Positions 55,725 to 63,525 of a DNA stretch of 63,525 bases are shown piece by piece. The position numbers and the translations under genes are program-made. Position 1 is the first letter of the stretch, and the number at the start of each line of letters is the position of its first letter. The notes under the pieces are model-generated. The model ran no database searches, was not told the DNA's origin, and saw nothing but the letters and a program-made list of their open reading frames with translations. The stretch is taken from assembly GCA_001512765.1 (NCBI GenBank), contig LFSO01000019.1, forward strand, positions 154,878 to 218,402. Direction: 5' to 3'. Source of the stretch: Clostridiales bacterium DTU053 (lineage in GTDB: Bacteria > Bacillota > Clostridia > Oscillospirales > Acutalibacteraceae).

Positions 55725-57575
55725 TTAATTCTCTGTATCCTGTTTTTCTTTATGGAAGTGATTATATATATTTTCCGCAACTGCTTTGCTTATGCCTTTA
55801 ACGCTCATAAGCTCTTCTACGCTTGCCTTTGAGATTTTGTCAATAGTCTTAAAGGCTTTTATAAGCTCTTTTGCCCTCTGCTTGCCTACTCCCTCAATTT
55901 CCATTAAAGTGAGGCTCTTTGAGGCTGAGGAGCTTTTTTTGCGGTGATATTCAATGGCGAATCTGTGAACCTCGTTTTGAATCTCGGAAATAAGGCTGAA
56001 CACTCTGCGCTTTGAGTCGATAGTGATTTCGTCTCCGTCGTCGGTCATTGCTCTTGTGCGGTGGCGGCTGTCCTTAACCATGCCGAAAACGGGCACATCG
56101 GATAAGGGGGTGTTTTTGAGAGCCTCTCTTGCCGCGTGTACCTGACCAATGCCGCCGTCGATAAGAATAATGTCGGGCTTAACGCCGAAGGTATTTTCGG
56201 TGCCCTTGCATCTTTCGTACTCCCCTGCTCTGCGGGTCAGAACCTCGGCTATTGAGCGGTAGTCATCGTTACCCTCAAAGGACTTTATTACAAAGCGGCG
56301 GTACGCGCTCTTATAGGGCTTTGCGTTTTTAAAGACCACCATCGCGCCCACACTGTTCTTGCCAGCGGTGTGGGAGATGTCGTACGCCTCAATGTATTCG
56401 GGCAGCTTTTTAAGACCTATGAGCTGCATGAGCTCCTCAAGAACGCTTACCTCGCTGCTTTGTCTGCCGATTCTCTGGGACAGCTTTTCAAGGGCGTTCT
56501 TTCTGCAGATTTCCACAAGCTCCTTCTGCTCGCCCCTGACGGGGATATTGATTCTGACAAGTGAGCCCCGCTTTTCTTTAAGCCACTCCTTTATGAGCCA
56601 AATATCCTCAACCTCGCCGTCAAGGGTTACAATGGGCGGAATGTCGGTTCTGATTTGGTAGTAGCTGAGAAGGAAATGGGCTCTGGCGTATTCCATATCC
56701 TCGTCGGTTTCAATAAAGAAATGCTCGGTGTCCACAATATTGCCGTCCCTGAATCGCAGGACCGCAAAGCAGGTTATCTCCCCCGCGGTCGACGCGGCTA
56801 TGACATCCTGATTCTTGACCTTTTGAGCCACGACCCTTTGGGAGCGGCCCACTCTGTCTATGGCGGCTATTCTGTCCCGCAGCTTTGCCGCCCTTTCAAA
56901 CTCAAGGTTTTCCGCCGCCTCGTTCATCTGGGCGATAAGCTCCTTTTTAGTAGCGGCTCCGCCCTGCTGAATGAATTTAATCGCGCTGTTTACAGCCTCC
57001 TCGTATTCAGCTTGTGAAATTTTTCCCGCGCAGGGAGCGCTGCAGTTGTTTATAAAGTAGTTAAGACAAGGGCGGGATTTTCCTATATCCCTCGGGAACT
57101 CCTTTGAGCAGGTGGGGAGCTTGTATATTTTTAAAGCCTGCTCAACGGCGTTTGTCACATAGCCCGAACCCGTATAGGGTCCTAAATAGCGGGCATTGTC
57201 GTCGTCCTTTTGCTTGACCGCCGATATTCTCGACCACGGCGGCGGGGTGACTTTTATATAGCTGTAGCCCTTGTCATCCTTTAAAAGGATATTGTACTTG
57301 GGCATGTACTGCTTTATAAGCGAGCACTCAAGCAGCAGCGCCTCAAACTCGCTTTGAACAACGATATAGTCAAAATCCTTGACATTTGAGACCATTTTTC
57401 TGACCTTGGTTGTATGCTTGTCCTGAGAGCCGAAATAGGTTGTGACACGGTTTTTAAGGCTCTTGGCTTTTCCCACATAGATGACCTTGCCGCTGGAGTC
57501 TTTCATTAAATAGACTCCCGGCTGGTGGGGCAGGCTCAATGCCTTATCGTGAAGCGTTTTCAATCTTTCGTCCAT
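55725..57575 (-). CDS. uvrC: Excinuclease ABC subunit C
   Basis: A 616-residue UvrC. The N-terminal GIY-YIG nuclease reads GVYLMKDSSGKVIYVGKAKSLKNR, then a UVR motif (ENLEFERAAKLRDRIAAI), the second RNase-H-like nuclease (YDISHTAGKNSVGAMVVF; ILIDGGIGQV) and tandem HhH motifs at the C-terminus (EGVGKQRAKELIKAF; KGISKAVAENIYNHF). It makes both incisions in nucleotide excision repair with UvrAB, which are not in the window. The start is ATG at 57575 after GGAGGAAGC. Confidence 0.96.
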   Translation of the reverse strand: MDERLKTLHDKALSLPHQPGVYLMKDSSGKVIYVGKAKSLKNRVTTYFGSQDKHTTKVRKMVSNVKDFDYIVVQSEFEALLLECSLIKQYMPKYNILLKDDKGYSYIKVTPPPWSRISAVKQKDDDNARYLGPYTGSGYVTNAVEQALKIYKLPTCSKEFPRDIGKSRPCLNYFINNCSAPCAGKISQAEYEEAVNSAIKFIQQGGAATKKELIAQMNEAAENLEFERAAKLRDRIAAIDRVGRSQRVVAQKVKNQDVIAASTAGEITCFAVLRFRDGNIVDTEHFFIETDEDMEYARAHFLLSYYQIRTDIPPIVTLDGEVEDIWLIKEWLKEKRGSLVRINIPVRGEQKELVEICRKNALEKLSQRIGRQSSEVSVLEELMQLIGLKKLPEYIEAYDISHTAGKNSVGAMVVFKNAKPYKSAYRRFVIKSFEGNDDYRSIAEVLTRRAGEYERCKGTENTFGVKPDIILIDGGIGQVHAAREALKNTPLSDVPVFGMVKDSRHRTRAMTDDGDEITIDSKRRVFSLISEIQNEVHRFAIEYHRKKSSSASKSLTLMEIEGVGKQRAKELIKAFKTIDKISKASVEELMSVKGISKAVAENIYNHFHKEKQDTEN

Positions 57576-57603
57576 GCTTCCTCCGTCAGAAATCGGTTTA
57601 TAA

Positions 57604-57634
57604 TAAAAAAGGCATCGGAGTATTCTCCGACGCC
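57604..57634 (-). terminator. Terminator of the HPr gene
   Basis: On the minus strand GGCGTCGGAG-AATA-CTCCGATGCC followed by TTTTTTATT; it separates HPr from uvrC. Confidence 0.9.
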
Positions 57635-57649
57635 GCATCAAGTCCTTAG

Positions 57650-57919
57650 TTATTCTGTTTCGGCAAAGCCGGATTCAACCAGCTTAGCAAGCTCATTAAC
57701 TGCTTTTTCCTCATCCGGGCCGCCGGCAATTATCTTTATTGATGTGCCGCCCATGATTCCGAGTGAGAGAACTCCTAAAAGGCTCTTTGCGTTTGCTCTG
57801 CGCTCATCCTTTTCAACCCAAATGGATGACTTAAATTCGTTTGCCTTCTGGATAAAAAATGTAGCCGGACGGGCATGTAGACCCACCTGATTTTGCACTA
57901 CAACATCTTTAACATACAT
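57650..57919 (-). CDS. HPr family phosphocarrier protein
   Basis: An 89-residue HPr. The PTS phosphorylation site H15 is in GLHARPAT, and regulatory Ser46 is in ANAKSLLGVLSLGI, the target of HPr kinase in Firmicutes carbon catabolite control. The start is ATG at 57919 with GGGAG upstream. It is monocistronic with its own promoter and terminator; no ptsI is nearby, so a role mainly in regulation is possible. Confidence 0.94.
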   Translation of the reverse strand: MYVKDVVVQNQVGLHARPATFFIQKANEFKSSIWVEKDERRANAKSLLGVLSLGIMGGTSIKIIAGGPDEEKAVNELAKLVESGFAETE

Positions 57920-57964
57920 ATACGAAAGTCTCCCAACCAATTGTATTCTTTCACACTCTTAAAC

Positions 57965-57992
57965 ATTATATCACAAAAAACCGAATCGTCAA
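57965..57992 (-). promoter_or_regulatory. Promoter of the HPr gene
   Basis: On the minus strand TTGACG (57992-57987), a 16-base spacer ending in TGA (extended -10) and TATAAT (57970-57965). Confidence 0.8.
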
Positions 57993-58115
57993 CGGTTGGG
58001 CAGATAAATAAGCCTTTAGGAGCGATTTTTCATAGGAATGCTAAACTATATGAATTCGGAATTTAACTATTTGTGCAAAATGACAATGTAATTTTATCAA
58101 ATTTTACAAATTAAT

Positions 58116-59078
58116 TCAGTTTTTGATAGTGTGATGGACGGGCACTGTTTCGGGAGAAATTGGGGCAAAAGTATAGCCCGCGTCCCTGAAAATCTCGATA
58201 ATTCGAGGCAGTGCCTCTACCGTCGTCTTTTTAGCGGCGGAGTCGTGCATCAGCATAATAAGGTCTCCGTTTGCCTTCAAAGCTGTGTCCACAGCGGTGT
58301 TTATAAGTGTGCTTACGCTGAGGTTATTGCCTGTGCCGTCGCCGTTGGTGCAGTTCCAGTCGTAATACTCGTAGCCCTTGGCTTTGACCTTTTCGGCAAG
58401 GCGGGACATTACGCCGGGGTTAAACTTGCTGGAGAGGTTGCTGCTGCCGCCGGGGAATCTGATTATCTTTGATACCACACCTGTTTCCTGCTCTACGAGC
58501 TTTGAAATCTTTTCAAGGTCGTCAAAGAAATTCTCCTCGGAGGCGTAGATGTATTTATAATTGTGGGAATATGTATGCAGACCGATTGCATGACCCTTCT
58601 CGGCGATTTTTGAAAGATAGCTGTGGTTTGTGCCGTTGCCTATTACAAAGAAGGTTGCCTTAACATTGTACTTATCGAGAATATCGAGAATTTGGGGTGT
58701 GAGCTTTGAGGGACCGTCGTCAAAGGTAAGGTAGATTTTCTTGCCCTTGCCGTTGAGCTTCTTTATCTTTGCTTCAAGACTTCCGCCGCCGGTATTATTT
58801 GAGGGAGTCTGCTTTTTGGTGGTCGGCTCTTTGGCGGGAGCCTTGGTTGTTGTTTCTGTGGGTGCCTCAGTTTTTTCTTCGGTTGTAGGCTCTTCAGAAG
58901 GCATGGAAATGGTGCCCCCTGCTGCCTCTGTCTGAATGGGTGCCTGGGGAGTGTCTATCTTCTTCTCCAAAAGCAGATTGTTTACCTGCTTGTAGATAAA
59001 CACGCAAGCGACTACCGCTAAGGTGATGCAGAAGGTTAGTAAAATGCTGATAGAGGTTTTTTTCTTCATCTTTTCCAT
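58116..59078 (-). CDS. Membrane-anchored polysaccharide deacetylase (NodB domain)
   Basis: A 320-residue CE4 enzyme. An N-terminal membrane helix (8-29) is followed by a Thr/Glu/Pro-rich spacer (45-100) and the NodB domain from about 114: YLTFDDGPS (D120, D121), HTYSHNY (H168, H172), RFPGGSS and LMLMHDS. This layout matches extracellular peptidoglycan GlcNAc deacetylases (PgdA/PdaA-type), which modify the cell wall. A weak promoter TTGATT-17-TAAACT lies upstream on the minus strand. It is a single gene. Confidence 0.92.
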   Translation of the reverse strand: MEKMKKKTSISILLTFCITLAVVACVFIYKQVNNLLLEKKIDTPQAPIQTEAAGGTISMPSEEPTTEEKTEAPTETTTKAPAKEPTTKKQTPSNNTGGGSLEAKIKKLNGKGKKIYLTFDDGPSKLTPQILDILDKYNVKATFFVIGNGTNHSYLSKIAEKGHAIGLHTYSHNYKYIYASEENFFDDLEKISKLVEQETGVVSKIIRFPGGSSNLSSKFNPGVMSRLAEKVKAKGYEYYDWNCTNGDGTGNNLSVSTLINTAVDTALKANGDLIMLMHDSAAKKTTVEALPRIIEIFRDAGYTFAPISPETVPVHHTIKN

Positions 59079-59212
59079 TTAAAGTACCTGCCCTATTGAT
59101 TTCACAATAAAGTTTACAGCATATATTCTTTCAAATCAATGAAAATAGGGTAACAAAGATTTACAATATTCTATCTTTTTTGAAAGAATATTTTGGCAGG
59201 ATTAAAGCGGCT

Positions 59213-60124
59213 TTAATCAATATAAGACTTAAAGAAATCGGTCATCTCGTTGTTTACAAAGATGCTTTCCTCCCAATCGGGATAAAGGATATTGAAAACA
59301 TGGCTTAAGTGCTTGCCCTTTACCCTGCCCATTCTGCGATAGAAGTGGGGCAGATTGTATTTTGTAAGCAGGGCGTCAAAGGCGTCTGACTGGCGTTTTA
59401 TAAAATCCTCCGCGCTGCTGGCAAGATATACGGGCGGGATTTTGGTGCCGCAAAGCACATCACGCATTGAGACCGAATTCTTGTAGGGTGAATTCTCGAA
59501 ATCGCTGCCCAAAAGGAACTCGGCATACTTTTTAGCCACGAAAATCCTATTGTTAAGGATAATGTCCAGATTGAACGCGCCGCAGGTAAGACCAATGGCT
59601 TTGAACCTGAATGAGGGGCATTCCACATTGTATAAAAGCTCCAAATCGGGTCTGTCGGACATAATAACGGTTGTGAGAGCCGCAAGATGTCCGCCCGCGG
59701 AATCGCCCGTCAGGAACAAATTATTCTTGTCAATAAAATACTCGTCGGCGTTTTCGTCCACCCATTTTAAAGCGGCGAAAACATCCCTAATCTGAACATC
59801 CACGGTCGCTTTTGGAGCAAGGGTGTAGTTGATGTTGACGATGGTGAAACCTCTTGAGGCAAGATAGTAGCAGTAGTTTTTGTTAAGCTCCTTGTTGCCG
59901 TACATCCAGCCGCCGCCGTGAATGTCTATGATTGCGGGCAGATTCTCCTTTGTGTTTTCTGGGAAATACACATCCAAAAGATGCTCCGTCTCCCCGTCGT
60001 TTATATACGGGATGTCAAATCTGCCGTCAATGCCGTCGGCCGGTCTTTGCTTGGACAGTCTCGCTTTGTCTTTCTTTTCGGTTATTTGCCAGAATCTTGT
60101 GAGAATTTCAGCGGCGATTTCCAT
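59213..60124 (-). CDS. Alpha/beta hydrolase, Aes/HSL-type esterase
   Basis: A 303-residue cytoplasmic esterase: the oxyanion motif HGGGWMYG, nucleophile GDSAGGHLAA and a C-terminal catalytic His near KGKHLSHVF. This is the hormone-sensitive-lipase-like acetyl esterase group. The start is ATG at 60124 with GGAGGT upstream; the frame is open far upstream into the tmcAL gene but unsupported. It lies 65 bases after tmcAL on the same strand. The substrate is unknown; acetylated sugars are common for this group. Confidence 0.88.
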   Translation of the reverse strand: MEIAAEILTRFWQITEKKDKARLSKQRPADGIDGRFDIPYINDGETEHLLDVYFPENTKENLPAIIDIHGGGWMYGNKELNKNYCYYLASRGFTIVNINYTLAPKATVDVQIRDVFAALKWVDENADEYFIDKNNLFLTGDSAGGHLAALTTVIMSDRPDLELLYNVECPSFRFKAIGLTCGAFNLDIILNNRIFVAKKYAEFLLGSDFENSPYKNSVSMRDVLCGTKIPPVYLASSAEDFIKRQSDAFDALLTKYNLPHFYRRMGRVKGKHLSHVFNILYPDWEESIFVNNEMTDFFKSYID

Positions 60125-60189
60125 TTCACACCTCCAAAAAGCTAGCCTTTTTATACATACTCTGAATATAAAGCCTTTATGAAAAACGG

Positions 60190-61425
60190 CTACAAGAGAA
60201 CCACATTGTCCGTGTATTCCGAGCCGCAAGCGCCTTTTACGGGCTTTGCGAGGGCGTAAATATCGGTGGAGGCAGCCTCCAGAGAGAATACCCTCTTGCT
60301 GAAATCATCGCACTTTTTAATGTCCGCCGCGCGCATTATAATGGGCTTTGCGGCGGTTTTTCTTATCTCCCTCAATATCTCCCTGCCTCTTTCATTAAGC
60401 CCCAAAACTCTGATATACGGCGGCTCGTTAAGGGCTATGTCCCTTTCTATGCCGAGGAATGCGGAGAGCACGATTCTTCTGATTCTTGAGAGTGTGTATC
60501 TTTTTGTCTTTGCCCGGGAGTATATTTCGCTAAGGCTCGCTGAGCTGTTTACAGCGGCGTAAATTCTGTTGTGAAGCCCCTCGGATACATCGGGGAAAGA
60601 AAGGTAATCCTCTGCCGACAGCCTTCTTAAAGCGTACAAAACGGCGGTTTCAAACCGGGAAAATGAGCAGGGCGCCTCACCCTTCTTTATTCCATCCGAA
60701 AGTATTTCAATGCTGGCTTCGGGCAGATATTCCGAGAGCTTTTCGGTCAGTATATCCTTTGGGTCTCTATCGGAGTTTTCCGCGCTCAGTATCGCTCTTC
60801 TTATCTCCGAGGCGGACATAAAGCCCTTTTCGTAAGATTTTCCGTCATGGGCGGCTCCCCTTCTTTCGATTGGCATGGGGGTGAGCTTTGAGTCTGTTGT
60901 GATAAGAGCCTTAATATATTCAATGCCGAGTATGTCGTTTGGGGTTTTTAAGACGGAGGCGACCTTGGCTCCCGCGATTTTGGCGATAGCCCTTTCCCTT
61001 GCGGCGGGATAGCTGATACCGCTGTCAAGAGCGTTTAAAATCTCCTCCTCCACTGTTTCGTCAAGGAGGATTTCAGCGGCGTTTTTAAGCCTTTCAACAT
61101 CTCCGCTTTCGCTGCCGAATGACAGGATTTCCACAGCGGGCATGGCGTTTATTATTTGCACTGCGCCCTTTGCAAAACGCTCAGCGGAGGCGGTTGCCCA
61201 AGGGAGCGGCAGTTCTATAACAAGGTCAATGCCCGACATCAGAGCCATTTTGGCTCTGTGCCGCTTGTCGATTAAAGCGGGCTCGCAGCGCTGAACGAAA
61301 TTGCCGCTCATAACCGCAACAACATGGGTCGCGCCCATTGCCCTTGTTCTCTCAACATGATATTTGTGACCGTTATGGAAGGGATTGTACTCGCTTATTA
61401 TTGCCGCAACTTTAATGGTTTTCAC
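60190..61425 (-). CDS. tmcAL: tRNA(Met) cytidine acetate ligase
   Basis: A 412-residue YlbM-family nucleotidyltransferase that activates acetate with ATP and acetylates C34 of elongator tRNA-Met. The HxGH motif NPFHNGH (14-20) and MSGNFVQRCEPALIDKRHRA are complete. The start is unsettled: GTG at 61425 stands only two bases from AAAGGAA, while ATT at 61416 is eight bases away and gives the usual KVAAII start; an ATT start is therefore possible. It is followed by the esterase gene. Confidence 0.93.
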   Translation of the reverse strand: MKTIKVAAIISEYNPFHNGHKYHVERTRAMGATHVVAVMSGNFVQRCEPALIDKRHRAKMALMSGIDLVIELPLPWATASAERFAKGAVQIINAMPAVEILSFGSESGDVERLKNAAEILLDETVEEEILNALDSGISYPAARERAIAKIAGAKVASVLKTPNDILGIEYIKALITTDSKLTPMPIERRGAAHDGKSYEKGFMSASEIRRAILSAENSDRDPKDILTEKLSEYLPEASIEILSDGIKKGEAPCSFSRFETAVLYALRRLSAEDYLSFPDVSEGLHNRIYAAVNSSASLSEIYSRAKTKRYTLSRIRRIVLSAFLGIERDIALNEPPYIRVLGLNERGREILREIRKTAAKPIIMRAADIKKCDDFSKRVFSLEAASTDIYALAKPVKGACGSEYTDNVVLL

Positions 61426-61485
61426 TTCCTTTGGCAGTTTACTATATTTTAACACACCGAAAGGGCTTATTCAAATATCAAACTT

Positions 61486-61511
61486 AAAGGGCAGGATTTT
61501 TCCTGCCCTTA
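61486..61511 (-). terminator. Terminator of the transporter gene
   Basis: AAGGGCAGGA-TTTT-TCCTGCCCTT with a perfect ten-base stem, followed on the minus strand by TAAGTTTG. Confidence 0.8.
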
Positions 61512-61515
61512 AACT

Positions 61516-63156
61516 TTATTCGTTATTTTCTTGTGTTACCGCTTCGGTATTCTCCTGAGGCTCTTCAGTCAGAGTCTCGATTATTTCGGCATCGCTTTCC
61601 TTAGCTTCGGCAGCCAGTTCGGCAACGGACTCCTGAGCCTCGGCAGCCATTCTTGCCGCATGTCTCTTTTCGTTAAGCTCGGCGAGAATCTGCTTGTGCC
61701 TCTCGTCGCTGAGAGCGTATTTCCATGTCGGGATGACCATGAGAAGTGAGCCGATAAGCGGAGGAACGGATACAAGGAAGAACATTATAAACATATAAGG
61801 CTGGAACTCGGGGTTCTCTCTTGCGATTCCGCCAGCGCTTATATAAGCGTTAATCTTTTCTACATTGGCGTCGGAGAAGCCTACCACAGCATAGGCAATG
61901 CCGCTGACTATGGTTGCAAGACCGGTTGTGAGCTTTGTGATGAATGACTGTCCGGCGAAGAATACTCCGTCGGTTCTGATGCCCGTGCGGTATTCCTCAT
62001 AGTCGACGGCGTCGGCAATCATCAGGGATGTAAGCACTGCGGTAAAGCCGTTTGAAGCGCCTGCGAAGAAGAAGAGCACAAAGCAGACGGCAATATAGAA
62101 GGGCTTTGCCATATCATAGGGAGCGGCCATGTAAAGAAGCATGATTGCGGCGAAGGGAATTGCTCCGAAAAGATTGCTGTAATTGTAAAGGTCTTTTTTG
62201 CTGACTTTCTGCAGTATTTTGGGAGTGAGGGCGGTAGCGACAAAGGCGCCTATCATTACGGACCCGCCCAGAATGGCTATGTATAAGGTGTTTAAAGCGC
62301 CGTCCTTGTTTGCGTAGTAGTATGAAACAAGCGGGAACGCTGCGATTGTGACAAGCTGCTTGGGACTTGCGAGTATGCCCGAAATCATAAGCTGACGGAA
62401 AGGCTTGTTTTTATACATAACCTTAAAGCTGTCAAGGAGACTGTTCTTTTCGGGCGAGGGAGTTATTCTCTCCCTTGTCATAAGACCCGTAAGCTGGAAC
62501 AATGCTGTGCCGACTACGGCAAAGATTAAGGCGCTGAGTATAAAGCCCGCTCTCTCTGCCTTAATGGGTGTATCAAAGAAAGGAACGAGAGCGTCTCTTA
62601 ACGCGAAGGAAACCGACTGGATGGAAAGAAGAGCGACCGCACTGCCGACGCCTGCGAAGATTCTTGCAAGGGACAACAGCTTGATTCTGTCCTTGTCGCT
62701 CTCAGTCATGAGGGCTGTAATGCCCCAAAGGGGAACATCGCCTGCGGTGTAGAGGATATCCCAAAGGAAGTATGCCAGAGCCGCCCAAGCGACGACCGCA
62801 ATATTGCGTAAAGCGGTTGAGGGAAGGGATGTATCATAGAAGCCGTTTAAGAAGCAGAACATTGTTACAAAGAATATCGGCACAGGCAAAAAAATGAGGT
62901 AAGGTCTGCATTTGCCCCACTTTGTTCTTGTTCGGTCTATGATATGACCCATAACGGGGTCATTGATTCCGTCCCAAACCTTAAGCACGGCAAGGATTCC
63001 GCCGACTATGCCCGCGGGAATGGCCAGAACAAACTGCAGATAATAGCTAAATGTCTGGCTTATGATGTTATACATTATGTTCTGACCGGCCAAGCCTGCA
63101 AGGTATGCGTTGCGCTCTTTTTTGGTATAGGTGTTAAGTTCAACCGACTTGCTCAT
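61516..63156 (-). CDS. GPH-family (MelB/XylP-type) sugar:cation symporter
   Basis: A 546-residue MFS transporter with about twelve membrane helices. VWDGINDPVMGHIIDRTRTKWGKCRPYL is broken here by helix 2-3 and is the GPH signature, with the charged Asp residues for cation coupling; ADAVDYEEYRTGIRTDG is also typical. It likely imports oligosaccharides or glycosides. The C-terminal tail of about 60 residues is very acidic with a repeated AAEA-(Q/K)-ES-(V/D)-AE pattern; some GPH transporters carry regulatory tails there, but this is not an EIIA domain. The ribosome site is GGGGGAG. Confidence 0.92.
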   Translation of the reverse strand: MSKSVELNTYTKKERNAYLAGLAGQNIMYNIISQTFSYYLQFVLAIPAGIVGGILAVLKVWDGINDPVMGHIIDRTRTKWGKCRPYLIFLPVPIFFVTMFCFLNGFYDTSLPSTALRNIAVVAWAALAYFLWDILYTAGDVPLWGITALMTESDKDRIKLLSLARIFAGVGSAVALLSIQSVSFALRDALVPFFDTPIKAERAGFILSALIFAVVGTALFQLTGLMTRERITPSPEKNSLLDSFKVMYKNKPFRQLMISGILASPKQLVTIAAFPLVSYYYANKDGALNTLYIAILGGSVMIGAFVATALTPKILQKVSKKDLYNYSNLFGAIPFAAIMLLYMAAPYDMAKPFYIAVCFVLFFFAGASNGFTAVLTSLMIADAVDYEEYRTGIRTDGVFFAGQSFITKLTTGLATIVSGIAYAVVGFSDANVEKINAYISAGGIARENPEFQPYMFIMFFLVSVPPLIGSLLMVIPTWKYALSDERHKQILAELNEKRHAARMAAEAQESVAELAAEAKESDAEIIETLTEEPQENTEAVTQENNE

Positions 63157-63196
63157 AAGACTCCCCCGATATAGTATTATTTGTCATCAAAATATA

Positions 63197-63224
63197 AGGG
63201 GACAAAAGTCCCCTATTATTTATT
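63197..63224. terminator. Terminator after the dockerin gene
   Basis: AGGGGAC-AAAA-GTCCCCT; the minus side exits through TATATTTTG and the plus side through ATTATTTATT. Confidence 0.65.
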
Positions 63225-63257
63225 ACTATCTAAAAGTTCATCTTACCAGGAATGGGA

Positions 63258-63525
63258 TTATAAGGTCTTATCCAGCTTTGCGCAGTAGCGCAGGATTTTT
63301 CTTGCGTCGCTGGCGTTAACCTTGCCGTTGCCGTCCACATCCATTGAGTGCTCAAAGGCTTTGTTGGTGCTTTGAAGCTTTGCGTATACTCTGAGTACCA
63401 CTCTTGCGTCGGCGGGCTGCACCTTGCCGTTGTTGTCGGCGTCGCCTTTAATCGGGCAGACATAAACCTTAAAGCTGGCCGACTTGCCGTTGTATGTAAC
63501 GGTGATGGTCTGCTCGCCCACCTTG
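63258..63525 (-). CDS. Dockerin type I protein, 3' end only
   Basis: The visible C-terminal 88 residues of a longer secreted protein whose start lies beyond the window edge. An immunoglobulin-like end strand (GEQTITVTYNGKSASFKVYV) precedes a dockerin made of two calcium-binding repeats: GDADNNGKVQPADARVVLRVYAKL and DVDGNGKVNASDARKILRYCAKL are the two modules, each with Asp/Asn ligands. Dockerins attach to cohesins in cellulosome-like or mucin-degrading complexes. The upstream catalytic part is not visible. Confidence 0.88.
   Translation of the reverse strand, partial: KVGEQTITVTYNGKSASFKVYVCPIKGDADNNGKVQPADARVVLRVYAKLQSTNKAFEHSMDVDGNGKVNASDARKILRYCAKLDKTL

Noticed and set aside
1-63525. Prophage, insertion sequence, integron or CRISPR array
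   Set aside because: No transposase, integrase, phage structural gene, att-like repeat pair or regularly spaced repeats were seen.

Overview
The window looks like a chromosomal contig from an anaerobic Gram-positive gut-type bacterium of the Clostridia, most likely an Oscillospiraceae/Ruminococcaceae relative. The evidence is the low-GC Firmicutes gene set (CtsR-McsA-McsB-ClpC, HPr with Ser46, DnaD and DnaI-type loader, PrsA-like foldase, TmcAL), strong GGAGG ribosome sites, near-consensus sigma-A promoters (TTGACA-17-TATAAT), a dockerin-bearing protein at the right edge and a glycan-degrading outlook. I see no insertion sequence, integrase, phage gene or CRISPR array. Names are assigned from motifs I can read; nothing was searched.

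Left third (1-20.9 kb) is accessory carbohydrate metabolism. After a cupin, a double flavodoxin-fold oxidoreductase, a glycosidase-like protein of unknown family and two tRNA genes comes a six-gene minus-strand operon (11933 down to 4258): GH109-like oxidoreductase-glycosidase, BadF-type GlcNAc kinase, GH4 phospho-glycosidase, a cytoplasmic beta-propeller/(alpha/alpha)-barrel fusion, a DapA/NanA-type aldolase and a ChbG/YdjC deacetylase. A NagA-like deacetylase and an SGNH esterase are transcribed divergently. The set resembles the E. coli chb logic (ChbG plus GH4 plus NagA), but with a kinase where the PTS would be. A second minus operon follows: metallophosphoesterase, HAD-IB phosphatase and GH127 beta-L-arabinofuranosidase. 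Then come a DUF378 protein and a PanE-like/IlvD pair.

The middle (21-38 kb) carries an EF-G-like factor, two small proteins, a GH13/glycogen phosphorylase pair, threonine synthase, a DUF1540 protein, a phosphoesterase, a membrane-anchored parvulin foldase, DNA polymerase I, a fusion of a YwlE-like protein-arginine phosphatase with a RimI acetyltransferase, TsaD and GTP-type PEP carboxykinase.

The right part (40-63.5 kb) is mostly housekeeping: the ctsR-mcsA-mcsB-clpC heat-shock operon behind a promoter overlapped by CtsR heptads; dnaD-dnaI-rsmA-tmk; acetate kinase; a cupin; a GNAT-like gene; DJ-1, 5-formyl-THF cyclo-ligase and MltG; a small membrane protein behind LexA-like boxes; uvrC-gph; HPr; a polysaccharide deacetylase; an esterase with TmcAL; a GPH-family sugar transporter; and the 3' end of a dockerin protein.

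Best leads for something new are: (1) the SOS-like promoter, plus a second promoter with an 18-bp palindrome in its spacer, driving an unknown 81-residue membrane protein; (2) the arginine-phosphatase/acetyltransferase fusion in the same window as McsB-ClpC; and (3) the PTS-free amino-sugar operon with an unclassified propeller-glycosidase and strand-specific intercistronic hairpins.
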